This document shows, piece after piece, positions 30,992 through 43,387 of a stretch of DNA of 64,000 nucleotides. A model generated the notes under the pieces. It saw nothing but the letters and a program-made list of their open reading frames with translations. It made no database searches and was not told the DNA's origin. The stretch is taken from contig OY783192.1 of NCBI GenBank assembly GCA_963678675.1, forward strand, positions 23,516,875 to 23,580,874, written 5' to 3'. A program made the position numbers and the translations under genes. Positions within the stretch are counted from its first letter, which is position 1; each line of letters starts with the position of its first letter. Source of the DNA: Xiphydria camelus. Its lineage: Eukaryota > Arthropoda > Insecta > Hymenoptera > Xiphydriidae.

Positions 30992-33057
30992 AATAAATCA
31001 TGCCCACGCCGCTCCACCAACAGTCAAGTTGTGTGCTACCCGATATTATCTGACGTCTCGCTGTGGAGACTCTGGTGAGATGGCAACCAAAATTTAGTAC
31101 GCAGACTGATAATCAAGCAGCTAATTCGGTAGAATAGCCTAGACAGAATAATGAGTTCCAATGCTACGACGATCAACGTAAGATTCACTATAATATTGAT
31201 CGTCGTGGAATTTAAGGTCATTTTTCTGTCTAGGCAATTCTACCGTATTAGCTGCTGTCGTCATTATCGTTGGTTGTCGTGGAATTTTAGGTCATTCTTC
31301 TGTCTGGGCAATCCTATCGAGTTGGCTGCTGTCGTCATTACCTCGCCAGGGCGTCAATCGTGATCGTATATTAACTATATCGCTTCTTCAGCATTAAGCC
31401 ATGTCAACTTGCTACTTAGCTTACACCTATGTATTAATATTCTATACGCGAATTCTACGTCTACCGCTTACTTCTCCGATCTGCCGGTGAGGTGCAAGAC
31501 CGAAAGTCGTCCTTCTCTTGGTGCCACCTCTGATTTGACCAGCAGGATTTCTCCTGCGATAGCTACTACTATATAGCAGTGGTGGATTACTCCGTTTCCC
31601 GGGAGCGTCAAATACTGAGGCCACGTCAAACCTCTTGACAGGAATCGCGCACCACTGGGAATCAGTCGGCGGTTCTACGGCAATTCTCGCTTCTCCGCTT
31701 GGAATACCCGCCCAGTGATTCTCCTGAATAATTCGACATCTCGTGTGATGCCTGGCACGAGATCTCAACCGGCAATCACCTTTGCAAATGGCCAACCATT
31801 TGCGTGATACCAGTGTTGCGTTGAAGATTGATTTTTCATCCAATTTTCGAAAAATCATCTGAGTCACCTCGATCGGAAGTTCTTCCGTAAAGTCGATTCG
31901 GGGAGGACCGCGGCAGATGCCGATTGCTCGCAGAAAGGACTTGAAGAACTCCATGTCGATGCTTCAGTGACGAGTCATCGATTGAACGCTACTCATCGAG
32001 AACTGCCATTATATAGGCCTACACTCTGCGGTCGCGCGGCGGACTGCGCATGAGCGGACCTGGCGTTGCGCATCCGGAGCGCCTTGCTGCGCATGGTGCG
32101 TTTCGTGCGGTCACTGAAGTCACTCTGTCGCGTAGCAGTGGATGCTGCCATGTATGCGTACGCCAACCTCACCAACTGATAATACCGAAACGGTGAGTGT
32201 TCCGTAAGGAAGGAGAAAGAATGAACCGGTCCGGTTTGGTGAAACAAGAGAGTCATATATTCATTGGGCTAAAATGGTAACAGAAATCGTACGAATCTAG
32301 AACTTGAAAACACGCGTAGGTTAATCGGTTTGATGAGCACTGATTGCGAAAGATGACTCACGGCTGTAAAGACACACCGATCGACGTAGAGGCACTGATC
32401 ACTTGATTACGAGAATATGGAACTAATACAACTGAACAACGTGTATTCGGTTGCGGTTTATATATCTTACAACTAACAGATAGTGGGGATAGCGTGGGCG
32501 ATGCGGTACGCCCTGATTCGCTGAATGAGAATGCCGGTGTAGATAGCGCGAGCTATGCGGTGTGCCATGATTGGCTAGAAAAAAGGTGTAAACGCGGGGG
32601 ATGACGCTTCCAGGAGTCACGTGCCTAACGGGATCGAGCGGTGGTTGCCCTTACCGTACGGAGGAGTCGGATTGTCTTGGAGGAATGATTCGACCTCCAT
32701 TACCTGGGTACGCTGTCTATTAGGATTTCCTAGAAGAATGGCTTTTCCGATAGACAATCGGTTAGATCTCGTCGCTACATCTCAGTATAAGCGGGTTAAG
32801 CAATCGACGGCTAGTGGTAATTAGTAAAGTGAATTAGTTAGGTGACGCGTGACTCATTAAGAAGCGTCCGGCAATTAGCTTTTCGGGAAAGGTACGGGAC
32901 TGCAAGTGCATTCACAGCCCCTGCTTTGGCCTTAACAGTGCGAGAGTACGGAACATCGCGGCGTTCAAAGTAAGTAACTGTTGTCGTCGCGGGACTGTGA
33001 AATTTTAGACATCGTGATCACGCTCCAAGCTTGAAAGAGAGTACATTTCATCGTGGA
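30992..33057. repeat. Repeat unit 16
   Basis: 171T, 276T, 1619CC, Thr47. Counterpart of unit 28. Confidence 0.98.
31442..31954 (-). CDS. F-box domain ORF, unit 16
   Basis: Thr47; protein identical to unit 1. Confidence 0.5.
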   Translation of the reverse strand: MEFFKSFLRAIGICRGPPRIDFTEELPIEVTQMIFRKLDEKSIFNATLVSRKWLAICKGDCRLRSRARHHTRCRIIQENHWAGIPSGEARIAVEPPTDSQWCAIPVKRFDVASVFDAPGKRSNPPLLYSSSYRRRNPAGQIRGGTKRRTTFGLAPHRQIGEVSGRRRIRV

Positions 33058-35123
33058 AATAAATCATGCCCACGCCGCTCCACCAACAGTCAAGTTGTGT
33101 GCTACCCGATATTATCTGACGTCTCGCTGTGGAGACTCTGGTGAGATGGCAACCAAAATTTAGTACGCAGACTGATAATCAAGCAGCTAATTCGGTAGAA
33201 TAGCCTAGACAGAATAATGAGTTCCAAAGCTACGACGATCAACGTAAGATTCACTATAATATTGATCGTCGTGGAATTTAAGGTCATTTTTCTGTCTAGG
33301 CAATTCTACCGTATTAGCTGCTGTCGTCATTATCGTTGGTTGTCGTGGAATTTTAGGTCATTCTTCTGTCTGGGCAATCCTATCGAGTTGGCTGCTGTCG
33401 TCATTACCTCGCCAGGGCGTCAATCGTGATCGTATATTAACTATATCGCTTCTTCAGCATTAAGCCATGTCAACTTGCTACTTAGCTTACACCTATGTAT
33501 TAATATTCTATACGCGAATTCTGCGTCTACCGCTTACTTCTCCGATCTGCCGGTGAGGTGCAAGACCGAAAGTCGTCCTTCTCTTGGTGCCACCTCTGAT
33601 TTGACCAGCAGGATTTCTCCTGCGATAGCTACTACTATATAGCAGTGGTGGATTACTCCGTTTCCCGGGAGCGTCAAATACTGAGGCCACGTCAAACCTC
33701 TTGACAGGAATCGCGCACCACTGGGAATCAGTCGGCGGTTCTACGGCAATTCTCGCTTCTCCGCTTGGAATACCCGCCCAGTGATTCTCCTGAATAATTC
33801 GACATCTCGTGTGATGCCTGGCACGAGATCTCAACCGGCAATCACCTTTGCAAATGGCCAACCATTTGCGTGATACCAGTGTTGCGTTGAAGATTGATTT
33901 TTCATCCAATTTTCGAAAAATCATCTGAGTCACCTCGATCGGAAGTTCTTCCGTAAAGTCGATTCGGGGAGGACCGCGGCAGATGCCGATTGCTCGCAGA
34001 AAGGACTTGAAGAACTCCATGTCGATGCTTCAGTGACGAGTCATCGATTGAACGCTACTCATCGAGAACTGCCATTATATAGGCCTACACTCTGCGGTCG
34101 CGCGGCGGACTGCGCATGAGCGGACCTGGCGTTGCGCATCCGGAGCGCCTTGCTGCGCATGGTGCGTTTCGTGCGGTCACTGAAGTCACTCTGTCGCGTA
34201 GCAGTGGATGCTGCCATGTATGCGTACGCCAACCTCACCAACTGATAATACCGAAACGGTGAGTGTTCCGTAAGGAAGGAGAAAGAATGAACCGGTCCGG
34301 TTTGGTGAAACAAGAGAGTCATATATTCATTGGGCTAAAATGGTAACAGAAATCGTACGAATCTAGAACTTGAAAACACGCGTAGGTTAATCGGTTTGAT
34401 GAGCACTGATTGCGAAAGATGACTCACGGCTGTAAAGACACACCGATCGACGTAGAGGCACTGATCACTTGATTACGAGAATATGGAACTAATACAACTG
34501 AACAACGTGTATTCGGTTGCGGTTTATATATCTTACAACTAACAGATAGTGGGGATAGCGTGGGCGATGCGGTACGCCCTGATTCGCTGAATGAGAATGC
34601 CGGTGTAGATAGCGCGAGCTATGCGGTGTGCCATGATTGGCTAGAAAAAAGGTGTAAACGCGGGGGATGACGCTTCCAGGAGTCACGTGCCTAACGGGAT
34701 CGAGCGGTGGTTGCCCTTACCGTACGGAGGAGTCGGATTGTCTTGGAGGAATGATTCGACCTCCATTACCTGGGTACGCTGTCTATTAGGATTTCCTAGA
34801 AGAATGGCTTTTCCGATAGACAATCGGTTAGATCTCGTCGCTACATCTCAGTATAAGCGGGTTAAGCAATCGACGGCTAGTGGTAATTAGTAAAGTGAAT
34901 TAGTTAGGTGACGCGTGACTCATTAAGAAGCGTCCGGCAATTAGCTTTTCGGGAAAGGTACGGGACTGCAAGTGCATTCACAGCCCCTGCTTTGGCCTTA
35001 ACAGTGCGAGAGTACGGAACATCGCGGCGTTCAAAGTAAGTAACTGTTGTCGTCGCGGGACTGTGAAATTTTAGACATCGTGATCACGCTCCAAGCTTGA
35101 AAGAGAGTACATTTCATCGTGGA
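33058..35123. repeat. Repeat unit 17
   Basis: 171A, 276T, 466G, Thr47. Counterpart of unit 29. Confidence 0.98.
33508..34020 (-). CDS. F-box domain ORF, unit 17
   Basis: Thr47; silent CGC at Arg166 (plus-strand GCGTCTACC), shared with units 18, 20, 29 and 30. Confidence 0.5.
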   Translation of the reverse strand: MEFFKSFLRAIGICRGPPRIDFTEELPIEVTQMIFRKLDEKSIFNATLVSRKWLAICKGDCRLRSRARHHTRCRIIQENHWAGIPSGEARIAVEPPTDSQWCAIPVKRFDVASVFDAPGKRSNPPLLYSSSYRRRNPAGQIRGGTKRRTTFGLAPHRQIGEVSGRRRIRV

Positions 35124-37189
35124 AATAAATCATGCCCACGCCGCTCCACCAACAGTCAAGTTGTGTGCTACCCGATATTATCTGACGTCTCGCTGTGGAG
35201 ACTCTGGTGAGATGGCAACCAAAATTTAGTACGCAGACTGATAATCAAGCAGCTAATTCGGTAGAATAGCCTAGACAGAATAATGAGTTCCAAAGCTACG
35301 ACGATCAACGTAAGATTCACTATAATATTGATCGTCGTGGAATTTAAGGTCATTTTTCTGTCTAGGCAATTCTACCGTATTAGCTGCTGTCGTCATTATC
35401 GTTGGTTGTCGTGGAATTTTAGGTCATTCTTCTGTCTGGGCAATCCTATCGAGTTGGCTGCTGTCGTCATTACCTCGCCAGGGCGTCAATCGTGATCGTA
35501 TATTAACTATATCGCTTCTTCAGCATTAAGCCATGTCAACTTGCTACTTAGCTTACACCTATGTATTAATATTCTATACGCGAATTCTGCGTCTACCGCT
35601 TACTTCTCCGATCTGCCGGTGAGGTGCAAGACCGAAAGTCGTCCTTCTCTTGGTGCCACCTCTGATTTGACCAGCAGGATTTCTCCTGCGATAGCTACTA
35701 CTATATAGCAGTGGTGGATTACTCCGTTTCCCGGGAGCGTCAAATACTGAGGCCACGTCAAACCTCTTGACAGGAATCGCGCACCACTGGGAATCAGTCG
35801 GCGGTTCTACGGCAATTCTCGCTTCTCCGCTTGGAATACCCGCCCAGTGATTCTCCTGAATAATTCGACATCTCGTGTGATGCCTGGCACGAGATCTCAA
35901 CCGGCAATCACCTTTGCAAATGGCCAACCATTTGCGTGATACCAGTGCTGCGTTGAAGATTGATTTTTCATCCAATTTTCGAAAAATCATCTGAGTCACC
36001 TCGATCGGAAGTTCTTCCGTAAAGTCGATTCGGGGAGGACCGCGGCAGATGCCGATTGCTCGCAGAAAGGACTTGAAGAACTCCATGTCGATGCTTCAGT
36101 GACGAGTCGTCGATTGAACGCTACTCATCGAGAACTGCCATTATATAGGCCTACACTCTGCGGTCGCGCGGCGGACTGCGCATGAGCGGACCAGGCGTTG
36201 CGCATCCGGAGCGCCTTGCTGCGCATGGTGCGTTTCGTGCGGTCACTGAAGTCACTCTGTCGCGTAGCCGTGGATGCTGCCATGTATGCGTACGCCAACC
36301 TCACCAACTGATAATACCGAAACGGTGAGTGTTCCGTAAGGAAGGAGAAAGAATGAACCGGTCCGGTTTGGTGAAACAAGAGAGTCATATATTCATTGGG
36401 CTAAAATGGTAACAGAAATCGTACGAATCTAGAACTTGAAAACACGCGTAGGTTAATCGGTTTGATGAGCACTGATTGCGAAAGATGACTCACGGCTGTA
36501 AAGACACACCGATCGACGTAGAGGCACTGATCACTTGATTACGAGAATATGGAACTAATACAACTGAACAACGTGTATTCGGTTGCGGTTTATATATCTT
36601 ACAACTAACAGATAGTGGGGATAGCGTGGGCGATGCGGTACGCCCTGATTCGCTGAATGAGAATGCCGGTGTAGATAGCGCGAGCTATGCGGTGTGCCAT
36701 GATTGGCTAGAAAAAAGGTGTAAACGCGGGGGATGACGCTTAGAGGAGTCACGTGCCTAACGGGATCGAGCGGTGGTTGCCCTTACCGTACGGAGGAGTC
36801 GGATTGTCTTGGAGGAATGATTCGACCTCCATTACCTGGGTACGCTGTCTATTAGGATTTCCTAGAAGAATGGCTTTTCCGATAGACAATCGGTTAGATC
36901 TCGTCGCTACATCTCAGTATAAGCGGGTTAAGCAATCGACGGCTAGTGGTAATTAGTAAAGTGAATTAGTTAGGTGACGCGTGACTCATTAAGAAGCGTC
37001 CGGCAATTAGCTTTTCGGGAAAGGTACGGGACTGCAAGTGCATTCACAGCCCCTGCTTTGGCCTTAACAGTGCGAGAGTACGGAACATCGCGGCGTTCAA
37101 AGTAAGTAACTGTTGTTGTCGCGGGACTGTGAAATTTTAGACATCGTGATCACGCTCCAAGCTTGAAAGAGAGTACATTTCATCGTGGA
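35124..37189. repeat. Repeat unit 18
   Basis: 171A, 466G, 1619AG, 1994T. Counterpart of unit 30 and close to unit 20. Confidence 0.98.
35574..36086 (-). CDS. F-box domain ORF, unit 18
   Basis: Ala47; silent CGC at Arg166. Confidence 0.5.
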   Translation of the reverse strand: MEFFKSFLRAIGICRGPPRIDFTEELPIEVTQMIFRKLDEKSIFNAALVSRKWLAICKGDCRLRSRARHHTRCRIIQENHWAGIPSGEARIAVEPPTDSQWCAIPVKRFDVASVFDAPGKRSNPPLLYSSSYRRRNPAGQIRGGTKRRTTFGLAPHRQIGEVSGRRRIRV

Positions 37190-39255
37190 AATAAATCATG
37201 CCCACGCCGCTCCACCAACAGTCAAGTTGTGTGCTACTCGATATTATCTGACGTCTCGCTGTGGAGACTCTGGTGAGATGGCAACCAAAATTTAGTACGC
37301 AGACTGATAATCAAGCAGCTAATTCGGTAGAATAGCCTAGACAGAATAATGAGTTCCAATGCTACGACGATCAACGTAAGATTCACTATAATATTGATCG
37401 TCGTGGAATTTAAGGTCATTTTTCTGTCTAGGCAATTCTACCGTATTAGCTGCTGTCGTCATTATCGTTGGTTGTCGTGGAATTTTAGGTCATTCTTCTG
37501 TCTGGGCAATCCTATCGAGTTGGCTGCTGTCGTCATTACCTCGCCAGGGCGTCAATCGTGATCGTATATTAACTATATCGCTTCTTCAGCATTAAGCCAT
37601 GTCAACTTGCTACTTAGCTTACACCTATGTATTAATATTCTATACGCGAATTCTACGTCTACCGCTTACTTCTCCGATCTGCCGGTGAGGTGCAAGACCG
37701 AAAGTCGTCCTTCTCTTGGTGCCACCTCTGATTTGACCAGCAGGATTTCTCCTGCGATAGCTACTACTATATAGCAGTGGTGGATTACTCCGTTTCCCGG
37801 GAGCGTCAAATACTGAGGCCACGTCAAACCTCTTGACAGGAATCGCGCACCACTGGGAATCAGTCGGCGGTTCTACGGCAATTCTCGCTTCTCCGCTTGG
37901 AATACCCGCCCAGTGATTCTCCTGAATAATTCGACATCTCGTGTGATGCCTGGCACGAGATCTCAACCGGCAATCACCTTTGCAAATGGCCAACCATTTG
38001 CGTGATACCAGTGTTGCGTTGAAGATTGATTTTTCATCCAATTTTCGAAAAATCATCTGAGTCACCTCGATCGGAAGTTCTTCCGTAAAGTCGATTCGGG
38101 GAGGACCGCGGCAGATGCCGATTGCTCGCAGAAAGGACTTGAAGAACTCCATGTCGATGCTTCAGTGACGAGTCATCGATTGAACGCTACTCATCGAGAA
38201 CTGCCATTATATAGGCCTACACTCTGCGGTCGCGCGGCGGACTGCGCATGAGCGGACCTGGCGTTGCACATCCGGAGCGCCTTGCTGCGCATGGTGCGTT
38301 TCGTGCGGTCACTGAAGTCACTCTGTCGCGTAGCAGTGGATGCTGCCATGTATGCGTACGCCAACCTCACCAACTGATAATACCGAAACGGTGAGTGTTC
38401 CGTAAGGAAGGAGAAAGAATGAACCGGTCCGGTTTGGTGAAACAAGAGAGTCATATATTCATTGGGCTAAAATGGTAACAGAAATCGTACGAATCTAGAA
38501 CTTGAAAACACGCGTAGGTTAATCGGTTTGATGAGCACTGATTGCGAAAGATGACTCACGGCTGTAAAGACACACCGATCGACGTAGAGGCACTGATCAC
38601 TTGATTACGAGAATATGGAACTAATACAACTGAACAACGTGTATTCGGTTGCGGTTTATATATCTTACAACTAACAGATAGTGGGGATAGCGTGGGCGAT
38701 GCGGTACGCCCTGATTCGCTGAATGAGAATGCCGGTGTAGATAGCGCGAGCTATGCGGTGTGCCATGATTGGCTAGAAAAAAGGTGTAAACGCGGGGGAT
38801 GACGCTTCCAGGAGTCACGTGCCTAACGGGATCGAGCGGTGGTTGCCCTTACCGTACGGAGGAGTCGGATTGTCTTGGAGGAATGATTCGACCTCCATTA
38901 CCTGGGTACGCTGTCTATTAGGATTTCCTAGAAGAATGGCTTTTCCGATAGACAATCGGTTAGATCTCGTCGCTACATCTCAGTATAAGCGGGTTAAGCA
39001 ATCGACGGCTAGTGGTAATTAGTAAAGTGAATTAGTTAGGTGACGCGTGACTCATTAAGAAGCGTCCGGCAATTAGCTTTTCGGGAAAGGTACGGGACTG
39101 CAAGTGCATTCACAGCCCCTGCTTTGGCCTTAACAGTGCGAGAGTACGGAACATCGCGGCGTTCAAAGTAAGTAACTGTTGTCGTCGCGGGACTGTGAAA
39201 TTTTAGACATCGTGATCACGCTCCAAGCTTGAAAGAGAGTACATTTCATCGTGGA
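37190..39255. repeat. Repeat unit 19
   Basis: 171T, 276T, with CTACTCGAT at its left end (37235) and Cys63. Counterpart of unit 31 and close to unit 21. Confidence 0.98.
37640..38152 (-). CDS. F-box domain ORF, unit 19
   Basis: Thr47; otherwise the consensus protein. The middle TGCGCAT upstream motif is TGCACAT in this unit. Confidence 0.5.
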   Translation of the reverse strand: MEFFKSFLRAIGICRGPPRIDFTEELPIEVTQMIFRKLDEKSIFNATLVSRKWLAICKGDCRLRSRARHHTRCRIIQENHWAGIPSGEARIAVEPPTDSQWCAIPVKRFDVASVFDAPGKRSNPPLLYSSSYRRRNPAGQIRGGTKRRTTFGLAPHRQIGEVSGRRRIRV

Positions 39256-41321
39256 AATAAATCATGCCCACGCCGCTCCACCAACAGTCAAGTTGTGTGC
39301 TACCCGATATTATCTGACGTCTCGCTGTGGAGACTCTGGTGAGATGGCAACCAAAATTTAGTACGCAGACTGATAATCAAGCAGCTAATTCGGTAGAATA
39401 GCCTAGACAGAATAATGAGTTCCAAAGCTACGACGATCAACGTAAGATTCACTATAATATTGATCGTCGTGGAATTTAAGGTCATTTTTCTGTCTAGGCA
39501 ATTCTACCGTATTAGCTGCTGTCGTCATTATCGTTGGTTTTCGTGGAATTTTAGGTCATTCTTCTGTCTGGGCAATCCTATCGAGTTGGCTGCTGTCGTC
39601 ATTACCTCGCCAGGGCGTCAATCGTGATCGTATATTAACTATATCGCTTCTTCAGCATTAAGCCATGTCAACTTGCTACTTAGCTTACACCTATGTATTA
39701 ATATTCTATACGCGAATTCTGCGTCTACCGCTTACTTCTCCGATCTGCCGGTGAGGTGCAAGACCGAAAGTCGTCCTTCTCTTGGTGCCACCTCTGATTT
39801 GACCAGCAGGATTTCTCCTGCGATAGCTACTACTATATAGCAGTGGTGGATTACTCCGTTTCCCGGGAGCGTCAAATACTGAGGCCACGTCAAACCTCTT
39901 GACAGGAATCGCGCACCACTGGGAATCAGTCGGCGGTTCTACGGCAATTCTCGCTTCTCCGCTTGGAATACCCGCCCAGTGATTCTCCTGAATAATTCGA
40001 CATCTCGTGTGATGCCTGGCACGAGATCTCAACCGGCAATCACCTTTGCAAATGGCCAACCATTTGCGTGATACCAGTGCTGCGTTGAAGATTGATTTTT
40101 CATCCAATTTTCGAAAAATCATCTGAGTCACCTCGATCGGAAGTTCTTCCGTAAAGTCGATTCGGGGAGGACCGCGGCAGATGCCGATTGCTCGCAGAAA
40201 GGACTTGAAGAACTCCATGTCGATGCTTCAGTGACGAGTCGTCGATTGAACGCTACTCATCGAGAACTGCCATTATATAGGCCTACACTCTGCGGTCGCG
40301 CGGCGGACTGCGCATGAGCGGACCAGGCGTTGCGCATCCGGAGCGCCTTGCTGCGCATGGTGCGTTTCGTGCGGTCACTGAAGTCACTCTGTCGCGTAGC
40401 CGTGGATGCTGCCATGTATGCGTACGCCAACCTCACCAACTGATAATACCGAAACGGTGAGTGTTCCGTAAGGAAGGAGAAAGAATGAACCGGTCCGGTT
40501 TGGTGAAACAAGAGAGTCATATATTCATTGGGCTAAAATGGTAACAGAAATCGTACGAATCTAGAACTTGAAAACACGCGTAGGTTAATCGGTTTGATGA
40601 GCACTGATTGCGAAAGATGACTCACGGCTGTAAAGACACACCGATCGACGTAGAGGCACTGATCACTTGATTACGAGAATATGGAACTAATACAACTGAA
40701 CAACGTGTATTCGGTTGCGGTTTATATATCTTACAACTAACAGATAGTGGGGATAGCGTGGGCGATGCGGTACGCCCTGATTCGCTGAATGAGAATGCCG
40801 GTGTAGATAGCGCGAGCTATGCGGTGTGCCATGATTGGCTAGAAAAAAGGTGTAAACGCGGGGGATGACGCTTAGAGGAGTCACGTGCCTAACGGGATCG
40901 AGCGGTGGTTGCCCTTACCGTACGGAGGAGTCGGATTGTCTTGGAGGAATGATTCGACCTCCATTACCTGGGTACGCTGTCTATTAGGATTTCCTAGAAG
41001 AATGGCTTTTCCGATAGACAATCGGTTAGATCTCGTCGCTGCATCTCAGTATAAGCGGGTTAAGCAATCGACGGCTAGTGGTAATTAGTAAAGTGAATTA
41101 GTTAGGTGACGCGTGACTCATTAAGAAGCGTCCGGCAATTAGCTTTTCGGGAAAGGTACGGGACTGCAAGTGCATTCACAGCCCCTGCTTTGGCCTTAAC
41201 AGTGCGAGAGTACGGAACATCGCGGCGTTCAAAGTAAGTAACTGTTGTTGTCGCGGGACTGTGAAATTTTAGACATCGTGATCACGCTCCAAGCTTGAAA
41301 GAGAGTACATTTCATCGTGGA
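39256..41321. repeat. Repeat unit 20
   Basis: 171A, 466G, 1619AG, 1994T. Twin of unit 18 with private changes at 39540 (GGTTTTCG) and 41041. Confidence 0.98.
39706..40218 (-). CDS. F-box domain ORF, unit 20
   Basis: Ala47; silent CGC at Arg166, same protein as unit 18. Confidence 0.5.
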   Translation of the reverse strand: MEFFKSFLRAIGICRGPPRIDFTEELPIEVTQMIFRKLDEKSIFNAALVSRKWLAICKGDCRLRSRARHHTRCRIIQENHWAGIPSGEARIAVEPPTDSQWCAIPVKRFDVASVFDAPGKRSNPPLLYSSSYRRRNPAGQIRGGTKRRTTFGLAPHRQIGEVSGRRRIRV

Positions 41322-43387
41322 AATAAATCATGCCCACGCCGCTCCACCAACAGTCAAGTTGTGTGCTACTCGATATTATCTGACGTCTCGCTGTGGAGAC
41401 TCTGGTGAGATGGCAACCAAAATTTAGTACGCAGACTGATAATCAAGCAGCTAATTCGGTAGAATAGCCTAGACAGAATAATGAGTTCCAATGCTACGAC
41501 GATCAACGTAAGATTCACTATAATATTGATCGTCGTGGAATTTAAGGTCATTTTTCTGTCTAGGCAATTCTACCGTATTAGCTGCTGTCGTCATTATCGT
41601 TGGTTGTCGTGGAATTTTAGGTCATTCTTCTGTCTGGGCAATCCTATCGAGTTGGCTGCTGTCGTCATTACCTCGCCAGGGCGTCAATCGTGATCGTATA
41701 TTAACTATATCGCTTCTTCAGCATTAAGCCATGTCAACTTGCTACTTAGCTTACACCTATGTATTAATATTCTATACGCGAATTCTACGTCTACCGCTTA
41801 CTTCTCCGATCTGCCGGTGAGGTGCAAGACCGAAAGTCGTCCTTCTCTTGGTGCCACCTCTGATTTGACCAGCAGGATTTCTCCTGCGATAGCTACTACT
41901 ATATAGCAGTGGTGGATTACTCCGTTTCCCGGGAGCGTCAAATACTGAGGCCACGTCAAACCTCTTGACAGGAATCGCGCACCACTGGGAATCAGTCGGC
42001 GGTTCTACGGCAATTCTCGCTTCTCCGCTTGGAATACCCGCCCAGTGATTCTCCTGAATAATTCGACATCTCGTGTGATGCCTGGCACGAGATCTCAACC
42101 GGCAATCACCTTTGCAAATGGCCAACCATTTGCGTGATACCAGTGCTGCGTTGAAGATTGATTTTTCATCCAATTTTCGAAAAATCATCTGAGTCACCTC
42201 GATCGGAAGTTCTTCCGTAAAGTCGATTCGGGGAGGACCGCGGCAGATGCCGATTGCTCGCAGAAAGGACTTGAAGAACTCCATGTCGATGCTTCAGTGA
42301 CGAGTCATCGATTGAACGCTACTCATCGAGAACTGCCATTATATAGGCCTACACTCTGCGGTCGCGCGGCGGACTGCGCATGAGCGGACCTGGCGTTGCA
42401 CATCCGGAGCGCCTTGCTGCGCATGGTGCGTTTCGTGCGGTCACTGAAGTCACTCTGTCGCGTAGCAGTGGATGCTGCCATGTATGCGTACGCCAACCTC
42501 ACCAACTGATAATACCGAAACGGTGAGTGTTCCGTAAGGAAGGAGAAAGAATGAACCGGTCCGGTTTGGTGAAACAAGAGAGTCATATATTCATTGGGCT
42601 AAAATGGTAACAGAAATCGTACGAATCTAGAACTTGAAAACACGCGTAGGTTAATCGGTTTGATGAGCACTGATTGCGAAAGATGACTCACGGCTGTAAA
42701 GACACACCGATCGACGTAGAGGCACTGATCACTTGATTACGAGAATATGGAACTAATACAACTGAACAACGTGTATTCGGTTGCGGTTTATATATCTTAC
42801 AACTAACAGATAGTGGGGATAGCGTGGGCGATGCGGTACGCCCTGATTCGCTGAATGAGAATGCCGGTGTAGATAGCGCGAGCTATGCGGTGTGCCATGA
42901 TTGGCTAGAAAAAAGGTGTAAACGCGGGGGATGACGCTTCCAGGAGTCACGTGCCTAACGGGATCGAGCGGTGGTTGCCCTTACCGTACGGAGGAGTCGG
43001 ATTGTCTTGGAGGAATGATTCGACCTCCATTACCTGGGTACGCTGTCTATTAGGATTTCCTAGAAGAATGGCTTTTCCGATAGACAATCGGTTAGATCTC
43101 GTCGCTACATCTCAGTATAAGCGGGTTAAGCAATCGACGGCTAGTGGTAATTAGTAAAGTGAATTAGTTAGGTGACGCGTGACTCATTAAGAAGCGTCCG
43201 GCAATTAGCTTTTCGGGAAAGGTACGGGACTGCAAGTGCATTCACAGCCCCTGCTTTGGCCTTAACAGTGCGAGAGTACGGAACATCGCGGCGTTCAAAG
43301 TAAGTAACTGTTGTCGTCGCGGGACTGTGAAATTTTAGACATCGTGATCACGCTCCAAGCTTGAAAGAGAGTACATTTCATCGTGGA
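41322..43387. repeat. Repeat unit 21
   Basis: 171T, CTACTCGAT at the left end, Cys63. Twin of unit 19 except Ala47. Confidence 0.98.
41772..42284 (-). CDS. F-box domain ORF, unit 21
   Basis: Ala47, which separates it from its otherwise similar partner unit 19. Middle upstream motif is TGCACAT. Confidence 0.5.
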   Translation of the reverse strand: MEFFKSFLRAIGICRGPPRIDFTEELPIEVTQMIFRKLDEKSIFNAALVSRKWLAICKGDCRLRSRARHHTRCRIIQENHWAGIPSGEARIAVEPPTDSQWCAIPVKRFDVASVFDAPGKRSNPPLLYSSSYRRRNPAGQIRGGTKRRTTFGLAPHRQIGEVSGRRRIRV